From: DASZMX01 sp035551475
GTDB taxonomy: Bacteria; Verrucomicrobiota; Verrucomicrobiia; Limisphaerales; Palsa-1400
DNA: 64,000 bases
Direction of reading: 5' to 3'
Assembly (NCBI GenBank): GCA_035551475.1
Contig: DASZMX010000043.1
Coordinates: forward strand, 1-64,000
Part shown: positions 17,167 through 26,539 of the stretch, piece after piece
Layout of the letters: each line of letters opens with the position of its first letter
How positions within the stretch are numbered: position 1 is the first letter of the stretch
Made by a program: the position numbers and the translations under genes
Notes under the pieces: generated by a model
Databases searched by the model: none
What the model saw: the letters and a program-made list of their open reading frames with translations, nothing else
What the model was told of the DNA's origin: nothing

Positions 17167-17775
17167 ATGAATTCCCAACTTCTCGCATTGTGTTCGGCTT
17201 TGGCCCTGGCCCAGGCGGCGGCGGCGCCCATGAGTTTTGATTTCAAAGATCCCAAAGGTGTCAACAACGCGACCTTCCGGCTGGACGCGCATCTGGAGGC
17301 GATCAGCGGCAGCGCCAATGGCGTCTCGGGCACGGTGTCCTTTGACCCGGAGAATCCCGGGGCCACGACCGGCAGCATCATCGTGACGACGGCGTCCCTG
17401 CATGTGCCCAATTCCATGATGGACGGCATTCTGCACAGCAAAGGCTGGCTGGACGCGGCGGGGCAGCCGGAAATTAAATTTGTCGCCGACAAGCTGGAAA
17501 ACGTGAAGACCAGCGGGGAAAAAACCACGGCGGACGCGCACGGCACGTTCACATTGAAGGGCGTCAGCAAGGAAGTAACGGTCCCGATTTCTTTGACCTA
17601 TCTCAAAGGCAAGCTCGGGCAACGGGTGCCGAATATGAACGGCGACCTGCTGGTGTTGCGGGCGCAATTCATGATCAATCGCAATGATTTCGCAATCCAC
17701 GCGCATGAGGACGAAGACAAGGTGGCGCCGGAAATCGAGGTCAACTTGAGCATTGCCGGCGCGGCGCGGCAGTAG
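17167..17775 (+). CDS. YceI family periplasmic lipid-binding-like protein
   Basis: A 202-residue exported protein with a signal peptide (1-20) and a lipocalin-like YceI barrel: GSANGVSGTVSFDPENP, a T-SLHVPNSMMDGILHSKGWLDAA block and HGTFTLKGVSKEVTVPISL. YceI proteins bind isoprenoid-type lipids in some species; the ligand here is unknown. It lies divergent from the propeller gene across a 220-base gap and 51 bases before the sigma-54 regulator gene. Confidence 0.9.
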   Translation: MNSQLLALCSALALAQAAAAPMSFDFKDPKGVNNATFRLDAHLEAISGSANGVSGTVSFDPENPGATTGSIIVTTASLHVPNSMMDGILHSKGWLDAAGQPEIKFVADKLENVKTSGEKTTADAHGTFTLKGVSKEVTVPISLTYLKGKLGQRVPNMNGDLLVLRAQFMINRNDFAIHAHEDEDKVAPEIEVNLSIAGAARQ

Positions 17776-17826
17776 GCGGCCGGAAATTTTCGTGTCATCG
17801 GCGGCGCGGGCGGTTATTTTTCGGGC

Positions 17827-19275
17827 ATGGACAAGTTGCTGTTAATCGATGACGAAGCGGACGTGCAATATTCGTTCAAGCGAATATTTGACCAGCCGGA
17901 CATCGAGTTGACGACCGCCAACAGCGGGGAGGAGGGGTTGCGCATTCTGCCGAAAATCAAGCCTGACCTCGTGATCATGGACGTGCGCATGGGCGGAATG
18001 TCCGGGCTGGAAACGCTGCGGCGCCTGCGGCAGTTGGACGCCAAGCAGATGGTGATCATGATGACGGCGTACGGGACGACGCAAACGGCGATCGAGGCGA
18101 TGAAGCTGGGCGCGTACGATTATTTGCTGAAGCCGTTCGATGTGCCGCGTTTGAAACAGGTGGTTCTCGGGGCGTTGAAGGCGGCGCGTGACATGCGGCA
18201 AGTGGTGTCGTATCAGCCGTTGCTGGAATCGGAGGATTACGACGTGGGCATCATCGGGCGCAGCGAGGCGATGCAGAATGTTTTCAAGATGATCGGCCAA
18301 TTGGCGGGAAGCAGCGCCACGGCCTTGATCACGGGGGAAAGCGGGACGGGCAAGGAACTGGTGGCGCGGGCGATCTATCATCACAGCAAGCGAAACGGCC
18401 AGCCCTTTCTGGCGATCAACTGCGCGGCGATCCCGGAAAATCTGCTGGAGAGCGAATTGTTCGGGCATGAGAAAGGGGCGTTCACCGGCGCGACCAACCA
18501 GCGCATCGGGAAGTTCGAGCAATGCGATGGCGGCACGATTTTCCTGGATGAAATTGGCGACATGACGCTGGCGACGCAGGCGAAGATTTTGCGCGTGCTG
18601 CAAGCAGGCTCGTTCGAGCGCGTGGGCGGCAACCAGCCGATCAAGGTGGATGTGCGGGTGATTGCGGCCACGCATCGGCCCTTGGAGCAGGCGGTGGCGG
18701 CGCGGGAATTTCGCGAGGATTTATTTTACAGGCTCAACGTCGTGCGCATTCATATTCCGCCCCTGCGGGAGCGGCGGGAGGATGTCCCGCTGTTGGTGAA
18801 TTATTTTCTGAAGAAATTTGCGCTGGCGCAGAATCGGGCGCCGAAATCCATTGTGCCGGCGGCGGGGGAATTGTTGCAGCGCTTTCATTGGCCCGGAAAC
18901 GTTCGGGAGCTGGAGAACGTGATTCAGCGGGCCACCGTCATGGCCAAGGGGGACGTGATCCTGCCGGGAGATTTGCCGGGAGCGGTCGCCGCGCCGGGAC
19001 AAGCTTCGGCTCCGGTCAGCGAACCTGTCGCGCCAGTGGCGGGGGAGGAGCCGGCGTCCAACATCACGAACATGGGGCGCATGCTGTTTCAATGGGCGCG
19101 GCAGCAGAATGATTTGAAGGTGTTGCCGGCGGTGGAGCGGGAATTGATCATCCAGGCGTTGCTGGAAACGAACGGCAACCAGGTGCAGGCCGCCAAGCTC
19201 CTGGGCATCACGCGCGCGACGTTGCGCAAACGCGTGGAGAAATTCAACATCAAGCAGGGGCTGGCGATTCAATAG
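17827..19275 (+). CDS. Sigma-54-dependent response regulator (NtrC family)
   Basis: A 482-residue transcription activator: receiver domain (1-120, phosphoacceptor Asp52 in IMDVRM, Lys102), AAA+ domain (about 140-375) with Walker A GESGTGKE (170-177), the sigma-54 contact loop GAFTGA (217-222), GTIFLDEIGD (Walker B) and NVRELENV, and a Fis-type helix-turn-helix (about 440-475, NQVQAAKLLGITRATLRKR). No sensor kinase gene is adjacent, so its partner is elsewhere. Activators of this type often control pilus or exopolysaccharide genes. It is convergent with the giant-protein operon, which is a tempting but unproven target. Confidence 0.95.
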   Translation: MDKLLLIDDEADVQYSFKRIFDQPDIELTTANSGEEGLRILPKIKPDLVIMDVRMGGMSGLETLRRLRQLDAKQMVIMMTAYGTTQTAIEAMKLGAYDYLLKPFDVPRLKQVVLGALKAARDMRQVVSYQPLLESEDYDVGIIGRSEAMQNVFKMIGQLAGSSATALITGESGTGKELVARAIYHHSKRNGQPFLAINCAAIPENLLESELFGHEKGAFTGATNQRIGKFEQCDGGTIFLDEIGDMTLATQAKILRVLQAGSFERVGGNQPIKVDVRVIAATHRPLEQAVAAREFREDLFYRLNVVRIHIPPLRERREDVPLLVNYFLKKFALAQNRAPKSIVPAAGELLQRFHWPGNVRELENVIQRATVMAKGDVILPGDLPGAVAAPGQASAPVSEPVAPVAGEEPASNITNMGRMLFQWARQQNDLKVLPAVERELIIQALLETNGNQVQAAKLLGITRATLRKRVEKFNIKQGLAIQ

Positions 19276-19292
19276 CGCCCAGCCCGCGCCGC

Positions 19293-22200
19293 TTACTGCA
19301 CAATCGCGCGGAAGAACCGAGCCTGGGGCGCCGGGTTGCTGTCCGTCCATTTGATCATGCCGCCCGTGCCCGCATTAGTGGAGACGTTTGTCCAATTCGC
19401 GGCGTCGGGCGAGGAAGAGCTTTGGACGATGTAATGCTTCCCAGAGACGCTGGGCCATTGCAGCGCGAACGCCGACCCGGCCGCAGATTGGAGCTTAAAG
19501 ACGCTCGTCGCGTCGAGGGGATCGGTGCCCGCGACATATTCCTGCCAATTGGATTGGCCATCGCCATCCGCGTCAAACGTCGGATAGGAAGTCGGATCGG
19601 CGATGGTGCCGAAATGTTGCAGGCGCCAGACATCCGGGATGCCATCGCCCCAACTGGAGGCCGTGCGGGCGGAGGCGGTGACCAGGCCGTTTTGCACCGT
19701 GGCGGCGAAAACTCCGAGGCCATTGGGCGAGGCGGAGAAATTCTTGATGGAGACGCGGTAGGCGGCGTTGGCGCCAGCGCCTGCCGGCAAGGTGAGATTG
19801 ATATAACCGAGGACACCCGCGCCGCTGACGCCCACAGAGGAGGCATCCAGCCACGCGGCGGAAAAGTCGTCGGCGGATTGGGTGAGCGTGAGCGTCGGCG
19901 CGCCGAGGCCGGGATTCGGGGTAAACGTGATGGGAGCGGTGATGGCCGGCGAACCATCGAGCGGCTCGGCCACGACGTCAAACATAAGAGTCCGCACGGG
20001 CATGCCGTTGGGATCGGGCGCCACCACTTGCAGCGGGATGGTGGCAGACGAGCCGGAGGCAATCACCTGGCCCGCGGCCACGGTTAAAGTGTGGGCAACG
20101 GCGACGCCGGTTTTGCCGGGGGTGATGGATGTCTTGACCGGGGCGTTGGAGGTGGCTTGGGCCACCAGGCTGCCGCCAATCCACGAACGCGTGTACCAGG
20201 TGAGGGTGGGATCCAGCGAGCGGCGGAAGGTGACGTAAACGTCGGAGATGTCGAGCTGGCCGTCGCCGTATTGCATCCCATTGATGATCGCGTTGGCGGC
20301 GGCTCCCGTGCCGTTAAAGATTTGCGGGTCGGCGTTGGCGCCGCCGTTGGAGGAATCCATGGCGTCGCGCATGTCGCTGCCGATGGGCGGTGAGTTGAGT
20401 TTGTAAACGGCGCTTTGGAACACTTCCATGACGTCGGAGTTGTCGAGATTGCCGTCGCCGAAGTCGCCGGCGTTGAACCAGCGAAAATTATTGACGTCAC
20501 CCACGATGTATTTGGCGGAGCCGACCACGACCGTCTTGATGGAATTGATCGGGCCATTGGTCATCGAGCCATTGGTGGGAGCGACGAGCAGGGCGGGAAC
20601 GACGCCAATGCCGTCCGCGGTGGCGGAGGGGCGTCCGATCTGGATTTTATATTGTTGACCCGCCGTCGCCGTGGTGGGCACCACGAAGGAATAGCCGCCC
20701 ACGATGACCTTGCCGTCGGCGCTGGAGTGTTGAATGTCCTTGGCCTGGGAAAACGTGATGAGGTCCTGGGATTTGGTGTTGTAAAGGTTGGTGGAACCGG
20801 CGCGTTCGAGCCAGCCGACGCCGAGCAGATTGATGGAAGTGTCGGCAAAAACGCCGTTGGTAAAACCGGGTTGCGCGGTGATGACCTGGTCCAAATTGGT
20901 GGTGATGACGTTGGTCACGTAGTTGGTGGCAAACACCACGCCGCCGAACATGAGCGGGGGAATGATGTCAAAGACGCCGGAATTGTTCGGGTCCGGTTTT
21001 TCCAGCATCGATTCAAAGTTGTAGGTCGGCCCCGGCGCCGGCGAACCGGCGAGGTTGGTGACGGTCACATTGAATTGCAACGAATACATGGTCGCATTGG
21101 GCAGAAGCGACAGGGTGATGGGAGCGTAGAATTTCTGCCCGGCGGCGGCGATGAAACTGCTGGAAGCCTCGCCGAAGGCAAAGCCAAAGCTGATGTTGTT
21201 CGCCTGGAAATTGGTGACGGAAAGGTTCTCCGTGCTTGGGCCGCTGGGGGCGAATCCGGTGCGGAAACCGCGCACCGTGAGCGTGACGTTGGTGACGATG
21301 TTGAGGGAAATGGTCTGGCCATTGCCGATCGGGCCGACGGAGTTGGTGTTGCTGCCATCATCGGTGGGCAGGGAGCCGTCCAGCGTGTAAAAGAGGAGGG
21401 CGGAGGCGGTCACGTCTGTCAACTGAATGGCTGCCGGGTTGTCGCCGGTGATGACGGGGTTGCCGACCACGAATTGGTAGCGCGCGCTGACGACGGAGCT
21501 GGGCTTGCGGCCCGTGGCCTGGCTCACGGCAAAGAGCGTGATGTCTGGCTGGGGCTGCACGATGGAAAGGGCGCTTTCCGAGGCGCTGAGGCTGTCGCCG
21601 TGGTAAGTGTCCGGCGTCAGGCCGGTGCTGGGACCGGGAACCGGAATGGTGTTGTGAAAAGGATCGGGCGTGGGTCCAAACGTCAGATACGTTTGCGTGC
21701 CGGCTTCGGCTTTGATGGCGATGCGGGGTGGATCGAAGTTATTAAAGACGCCGTTTACCGCATCAGCGAACTGCGAGCCGTCTTTGCCGAAGGTGACATA
21801 GCCGAACGTGGGATCGGCAACCTGGGGTTGCGGCGGGCTGGGCTGGAAATCGCGGATGGAGCCATTAGCGCGATCCACCACGTAGAGGCCGGAATCATAG
21901 ACGTCGGGGACAATCTGCACCGGCTGGCTAAAGAGGGCGACATTCGGCGCGCCATCGGTATGGCCCGGAGCGCCGGGAGTTCCGGCCAGCGTTTGGACCG
22001 CCCAACTGCCATTCGTGGAATAGAGGTTGCGGATGGTTTCGTTGCCGGTGTCGGCCACGAGCAAACTGCCGGTCTGGGCGTCCCAGAAAACGCCGCTCGG
22101 GAGGCTGAAGCGCGCGTTAAGAGCGTTGTCGTCATCGGTAACATCGTCAATCTGCACGGCGCCCGCGATCAGCGTCGCCGAATGGGTGATGCCCGAGGCG

Positions 22201-22886
22201 ATATTGCTGATGACGCAGATGGTGTCGTTCTTGGTGTCTGCAATCCAGAGATTGCCCGACGGGTCCAATTCCAGGCCTTGGAGGTTGTAGAACGAATAGC
22301 CGTTTGTGATCTGAATGGTCCAGACGAGATTATTGGTGTCCAACAGGCGGATTTTGCTGTTGCCGGTGTCCGCGATATAAATATTTCCGTTGGGATCGGC
22401 CGCGATGCCTTCGGGAAAACTGAAGAACGCGCTGGCTGCGGGAACTGAGCCGGCCGCCGCCGGGCCGTACACGCCGGGGGTGCCCGCAATCGTGGTCACG
22501 ACGCCGTTCAAAGTGACGAGCCGCAAATCGTTGTTCCCCGAATCCGCCACCACGAGGCCGCCGCGCGCCGGAACGTAGGCGATGCCAGCGGGATTGTTAA
22601 AATGCGCGGCTGTGCCCGTGCCGTTATTGGTCGCGCCCGTCGAACTGGGAAAACCGGCCAGAGTGGAAAGGACGCCGCTGCTGGGAATATATTTGATAAC
22701 GCGATTGCTGCCCGATTCCGTGATGTACACGTTGCCCGACCCATCCACGGCGAGGCCGTTGGGTGAATGCAAGTTGGTGATGGCCGTGGAAACGAATTGG
22801 CCTTGGACGGAGGAAGCGCCCAACGCCGCAAGGCCGAGGACAGCGAGGCCAATTCGAGCGCTAAAATAATGGACTATGGGTTTCAT
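19293..22886 (-). CDS. Giant secreted NHL-propeller protein with cohesin-like and dockerin-like modules
   Basis: A 1197-residue exported protein. Order: signal peptide (1-29); six NHL repeats (about 35-350; typical unit GIAADPNGNIYIADTGNSKIR) making a six-bladed propeller; chitobiase-type segment (about 470-560, LLFYTLDGSLP); cohesin-like beta-sandwich (about 565-790); paired dockerin-like loops (about 805-895: GDFGDGNLDNSDV and YGDGQLDISDV followed by RRSLDP); second beta-sandwich (about 925-1080); Ca-loop DADGDGQSNWQEYVAGTDP; and a C-terminal module ending in ARFFRAIVQ. Its ATG overlaps the stop of the paralogous upstream gene by four bases, so it closes the pilus-type/secretin operon. Domain calls are by eye. 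A structural or binding role is likely, with no enzyme motif seen. Confidence 0.85.
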   Translation of the reverse strand: MKPIVHYFSARIGLAVLGLAALGASSVQGQFVSTAITNLHSPNGLAVDGSGNVYITESGSNRVIKYIPSSGVLSTLAGFPSSTGATNNGTGTAAHFNNPAGIAYVPARGGLVVADSGNNDLRLVTLNGVVTTIAGTPGVYGPAAAGSVPAASAFFSFPEGIAADPNGNIYIADTGNSKIRLLDTNNLVWTIQITNGYSFYNLQGLELDPSGNLWIADTKNDTICVISNIASGITHSATLIAGAVQIDDVTDDDNALNARFSLPSGVFWDAQTGSLLVADTGNETIRNLYSTNGSWAVQTLAGTPGAPGHTDGAPNVALFSQPVQIVPDVYDSGLYVVDRANGSIRDFQPSPPQPQVADPTFGYVTFGKDGSQFADAVNGVFNNFDPPRIAIKAEAGTQTYLTFGPTPDPFHNTIPVPGPSTGLTPDTYHGDSLSASESALSIVQPQPDITLFAVSQATGRKPSSVVSARYQFVVGNPVITGDNPAAIQLTDVTASALLFYTLDGSLPTDDGSNTNSVGPIGNGQTISLNIVTNVTLTVRGFRTGFAPSGPSTENLSVTNFQANNISFGFAFGEASSSFIAAAGQKFYAPITLSLLPNATMYSLQFNVTVTNLAGSPAPGPTYNFESMLEKPDPNNSGVFDIIPPLMFGGVVFATNYVTNVITTNLDQVITAQPGFTNGVFADTSINLLGVGWLERAGSTNLYNTKSQDLITFSQAKDIQHSSADGKVIVGGYSFVVPTTATAGQQYKIQIGRPSATADGIGVVPALLVAPTNGSMTNGPINSIKTVVVGSAKYIVGDVNNFRWFNAGDFGDGNLDNSDVMEVFQSAVYKLNSPPIGSDMRDAMDSSNGGANADPQIFNGTGAAANAIINGMQYGDGQLDISDVYVTFRRSLDPTLTWYTRSWIGGSLVAQATSNAPVKTSITPGKTGVAVAHTLTVAAGQVIASGSSATIPLQVVAPDPNGMPVRTLMFDVVAEPLDGSPAITAPITFTPNPGLGAPTLTLTQSADDFSAAWLDASSVGVSGAGVLGYINLTLPAGAGANAAYRVSIKNFSASPNGLGVFAATVQNGLVTASARTASSWGDGIPDVWRLQHFGTIADPTSYPTFDADGDGQSNWQEYVAGTDPLDATSVFKLQSAAGSAFALQWPSVSGKHYIVQSSSSPDAANWTNVSTNAGTGGMIKWTDSNPAPQARFFRAIVQ

Positions 22887-25800
22887 GGCTGAAGGCGGAT
22901 ACGGTAGAATCGGGAACTCCCGCTAAAGTTGGTCACCACCAGGTTGTGGAGGTAACCGTCGCCCAAATTCGTCTTGATGGCTGACCAATTGCCGCTCAGG
23001 GCCGCCCGCGTCTCGAGGACGTAGGTTTTGCCGGGAGCAGTCAACCATCCAAAATTCACGGTCGGCGAACTGTTAAGGCCCCAGCTGCTGCTGGAGAATT
23101 GCAGGCTCGAGTGGCCGTCCGTGGGATCGGTGCCCGCGAGATATTCCTGCCAGTTGGATTGGCCGTCGCCGTCGGCGTCCATGTTGTCGGCCGCCAGCGG
23201 ATTGGAGGCGTCGCCGAAGAAATGAGCCTTCCATTCGTCGGACGTGAGCGAGACGGGGATCGCGCCGTTGCCGACCATGGCGGTGGCGGGGAAGCTTTCA
23301 AGCTGATAGGCCGTGGAAATGTTGGGCGCGCCATCGACGCCGACGAAATGCAGCGAATAAGACTGGCCGTTTTTGGCGGACAACGGAATTTGGAAACTGA
23401 TCGAGCCAAGATAATTGCTGCCCTGCAAACCAGCGAAGGAGCCGAGCGACCAGGCGCGAATGATGTCGTTGGGCGAAAGTCCGTTCAACGACAGCGGAGC
23501 CGGAAGGCCAGCTGCGCGGTTGAATTGGATGCCCGCCGGAGTCGGGGCGCCGCCATTGGGGGTGACGATGGCGCGGAATTGGAGACCGGAAAGACTGGAG
23601 CCAGGCTGAACATTGACATAGACCGGCATGGTGCAAGTGAGGCCGAGCACCAGGCCGGATTGGCTTTGCGCGCCGAGCGTGGCTTGCGTCGCCCACACGG
23701 CGCCGGGCGCCACGGCGGGAACATCGAGTTTCACCGGCGGGCCGAAAGGCGTCCAGGTGACATTGGAGTTGCCGCGGATGCCAGCGTCCGTCCAGAAGCG
23801 GGCCCAATTGCTGGGATCAACGCCGAGAGAGCGGCGGAGAATGGTTTGCCAGTCCAGGAAATTCACGAAGCCGTCGCCGGTGAAGCCAGGCAGTTCGGGA
23901 TACACATCCATGGCGTTGTAAGCGTCGCTAAAAACGAAAGGCTTGTGAATGCCCACCGAGGCGTAGAGCGCATTGTTGACATCGACATTGTCGAGCTTGC
24001 CGTCGCCGAATTCGCCGGCGTTGTAGCCCGTGGCGGCGGAGCTGTCGCCGGAGAAATACGCGATGTTCGAGACCACAATGTATTGCGTGGGCAGATTGGT
24101 CAGGGAGATGGGGGTTTGCAGGGCATCGGAGGTGCCGGACGGGAAAACGACGGACATCGCGTATCGCTGTCCTTCCACCGCCGTGGAGGGGATGCGCACT
24201 TTCAACAAAGCGAGCACGGCGAAATTTTGCACCGTCAAACCGGAGCCGGGTTCGGCTTCCACCACCATGCCTTGTTCGGTCGGAGAAATCGTGTAGGGGA
24301 ATGTGTCAAATATAACGGGGCCGGGGCCAGGCGGCGGATAGGTCACGAAATCGTTGGTCACCGGCAGAAGCGTGTAGGGCGACGCGATGGCCGGCGGGTT
24401 GCCATCGGCGGGATTGATTTCCAGACGGAATTGGAGCGATTGCAGCGCAGCGTCCGAACGAAGGTCGGCGACGAGCGGGATGACGACCGTGGAGCCGACG
24501 CCGGCGTAGGTCGTGCGGGTGAAGCCGATTTGATTGACGAGCGGATTGATGCCAGCGGCCACCGGGCTGAATGAGTTGCCGAGTGCGGAGATGAGGCGGA
24601 GCGTGGAAAGGTCGATGCCGGGATTGCACCATTGGAAGGTTCCGACAAATTGGCCTTGCTGCGTGGCGGCGTTGGTCACGACAAAATTCAGCGGAATTTG
24701 TAGGCTGTTGGTCGTGGGTGTTGTGCCGTCGATGGTGTAATAGACGGTCTGGACGGAGCTGGTGATGGAAAGAGGAATGCAATCCGGATAATAGCCGGAG
24801 TTCGGACTGAAGGTCGGCGCCGGGATGACAAAGGCGATGCCGTTGGCCGGCAAGCTGGAGCCTGTCGTCAGCGTGGAAATAATCCGCAAGCCGCTCAAGT
24901 CCGCCTGCGCGTTGGACCAAACGAACGAGCCGACAAAATAACCCTGGCTCGGCGAGGCATTGGTTTCGAAATAGGTGACGGGCGTAATTTTCGTGCTGTT
25001 GGTGGTCGGAAGGCTTCCGTCTGTGGTGATATAAATATTCGGGACCAGGCTCGTAATGGTGATGATCTGGTTCGTGGCGAAATAACCGGAGTCAGGGCCG
25101 AACACCGGGGTCGGAATCGCGATGCCGATGCCGGAGGACACGGCGCTGCTGCCGACGTTATTTGTGGCGACGAAGCGCAGGGCGCTCAGGTCGGCATTGC
25201 TGTTGGCCCAAAGGAGAGTGCCGGTGTAGTAGCCTTGGTTCAGGACGACGTTGGTCGGGACAAAGGTCATCGGCAGCGCCGGGCTCGCCGAGGTGGGAAT
25301 CGCGCCATTGGTGGTGTAAAACACATTGGGCGCGAGGCTGATCACCGTGATGAGCTGGGGCAGCGGGAAATATCCCGCGCTGGGATTAAAGGCAGGAGCC
25401 GGCGGCAGCGTGACGGTGTTGGTGACGCTGGAAACTGAATTGCTCGTCACGGCGGTCAGGCCCGTGCCGGTGACATCGCGCAACGTATTGTAGAATAATT
25501 CCGTGACGAACAACGTGCCGGTGCGCGAGAGCGAGACGCTGACGGGCTGGCGGCCTTGCGCAACGGAATTTTCGCCGCCGGCGCCATCTTTCCAGCCGGC
25601 ATAGACGCCGCTGTTGCAATCCGTGGCGCCCCAGGTATCGGAACGCGTGCCGTAAATCGTGGTGGTATTGCCGAGGGCGTCGATCTGGCGAACGAAATTA
25701 TTCCCGGTGTCGGCCACGGCAATCTGCCCATCGCTGGAGGCGACGACTCCGTGGGGTTGATTGAACATCGATATTCCGGTGGGGCCATCGGCGTAGCCGG

Positions 25801-26527
25801 CGCCATTGCCGCCGGCAACGAGCGTCAGCGTGGTCGGGGCGTTCGTGTCGAGAGCGTAGATGGCGTTATTCGCCAGATCGCTGGCGACCAGGCGTCCGCC
25901 CGGAGTAAGAGTCAAACCAGCCGGAGACCAGTCTCCGGTGTAAACGACGACCGTCACACCGCTCAGCATGTCATAACGCCAGATTGTGCCGCCGCCACTC
26001 GAGTTGGTGGAGGCCACAAACACGCGCCCGGAACCGTCCTGGGCGACGGCGAAAGCCGTGGCGGTATCGGAGAAAGCCGGGTTCACGTCGGCCACGATGC
26101 CGGCGAATTTGACGCTGTATTCCTGGACTTCGCCGCCATTGGGGAGCAGGGCGTAGAAATTGTCCTGCGGATCGGTGGCGACGCCCACGATGTTGGTGAA
26201 GGCGTGGAGATTGGTCGAATGGATGCCGTACACCTTGATGGTGGAAGTCGTGCTGGAGCTTTGTCCGGCCTGGGAAACGACGCGAATGGCGTTGTTCTTG
26301 CGGTCGGCCAAATACAACGTGCCGGTCGAGTCCACCGCCGTGGCGTAAGGGGCGTTGAACTGGGAGTTCAGCAGGGTGTTGCCATCATGATAACCCGCCG
26401 TCGTGGCGCAAATCGTCAGCGGCCCGCCGCCGATGGTCGCCACCTTGATGGAGGTTTGCGCCAGCCCCGGGGAGGCGGCGCCCAGCGCCAAGCACCCCAA
26501 TGCTAAAATGGTTGTGTTGACACGCAT
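22883..26527 (-). CDS. Giant secreted NHL-propeller protein, paralogue of its neighbour, with chitobiase-like, cohesin-like and dockerin-like modules
   Basis: A 1214-residue exported protein. Order: signal peptide (1-23); six NHL repeats (about 45-380); three repeats of about 100 residues with chitobiase C-terminal character (about 385-690; each has a GYF/GYY stretch and a YTTNGAIP/ITTDGSLP/YTIDGTTP turn); cohesin-like sandwich (about 695-830, STVVIPLVADLRSDAALQS); dockerin-like pair (about 840-910: GEFGDGKLDNVDV and TGDGFVNFLDWQTILRRSLG); second sandwich (about 930-1100); Ca-loop DADGDGQSNWQEYLAGTDP; and a C-terminal module ending in RFYRIRLQP. It starts 12 bases after the secretin stop. It shares its whole plan with the next protein, indicating tandem duplication. 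No catalytic motif is seen. Confidence 0.86.
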   Translation of the reverse strand: MRVNTTILALGCLALGAASPGLAQTSIKVATIGGGPLTICATTAGYHDGNTLLNSQFNAPYATAVDSTGTLYLADRKNNAIRVVSQAGQSSSTTSTIKVYGIHSTNLHAFTNIVGVATDPQDNFYALLPNGGEVQEYSVKFAGIVADVNPAFSDTATAFAVAQDGSGRVFVASTNSSGGGTIWRYDMLSGVTVVVYTGDWSPAGLTLTPGGRLVASDLANNAIYALDTNAPTTLTLVAGGNGAGYADGPTGISMFNQPHGVVASSDGQIAVADTGNNFVRQIDALGNTTTIYGTRSDTWGATDCNSGVYAGWKDGAGGENSVAQGRQPVSVSLSRTGTLFVTELFYNTLRDVTGTGLTAVTSNSVSSVTNTVTLPPAPAFNPSAGYFPLPQLITVISLAPNVFYTTNGAIPTSASPALPMTFVPTNVVLNQGYYTGTLLWANSNADLSALRFVATNNVGSSAVSSGIGIAIPTPVFGPDSGYFATNQIITITSLVPNIYITTDGSLPTTNSTKITPVTYFETNASPSQGYFVGSFVWSNAQADLSGLRIISTLTTGSSLPANGIAFVIPAPTFSPNSGYYPDCIPLSITSSVQTVYYTIDGTTPTTNSLQIPLNFVVTNAATQQGQFVGTFQWCNPGIDLSTLRLISALGNSFSPVAAGINPLVNQIGFTRTTYAGVGSTVVIPLVADLRSDAALQSLQFRLEINPADGNPPAIASPYTLLPVTNDFVTYPPPGPGPVIFDTFPYTISPTEQGMVVEAEPGSGLTVQNFAVLALLKVRIPSTAVEGQRYAMSVVFPSGTSDALQTPISLTNLPTQYIVVSNIAYFSGDSSAATGYNAGEFGDGKLDNVDVNNALYASVGIHKPFVFSDAYNAMDVYPELPGFTGDGFVNFLDWQTILRRSLGVDPSNWARFWTDAGIRGNSNVTWTPFGPPVKLDVPAVAPGAVWATQATLGAQSQSGLVLGLTCTMPVYVNVQPGSSLSGLQFRAIVTPNGGAPTPAGIQFNRAAGLPAPLSLNGLSPNDIIRAWSLGSFAGLQGSNYLGSISFQIPLSAKNGQSYSLHFVGVDGAPNISTAYQLESFPATAMVGNGAIPVSLTSDEWKAHFFGDASNPLAADNMDADGDGQSNWQEYLAGTDPTDGHSSLQFSSSSWGLNSSPTVNFGWLTAPGKTYVLETRAALSGNWSAIKTNLGDGYLHNLVVTNFSGSSRFYRIRLQP

Positions 26528-26539
26528 AAAACAAAAACG

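Noticed and set aside
20415..22448. Open reading frame of 677 codons on the plus strand, antisense to the giant NHL protein
   Set aside because: It is Asp/Gly/Val-rich with no recognisable domain, and lies opposite a strongly supported propeller and sandwich protein.
23099..24574. Long plus-strand frame opposite the other giant protein
   Set aside because: Same reasoning as for the frame opposite its paralogue: no domain and biased composition.
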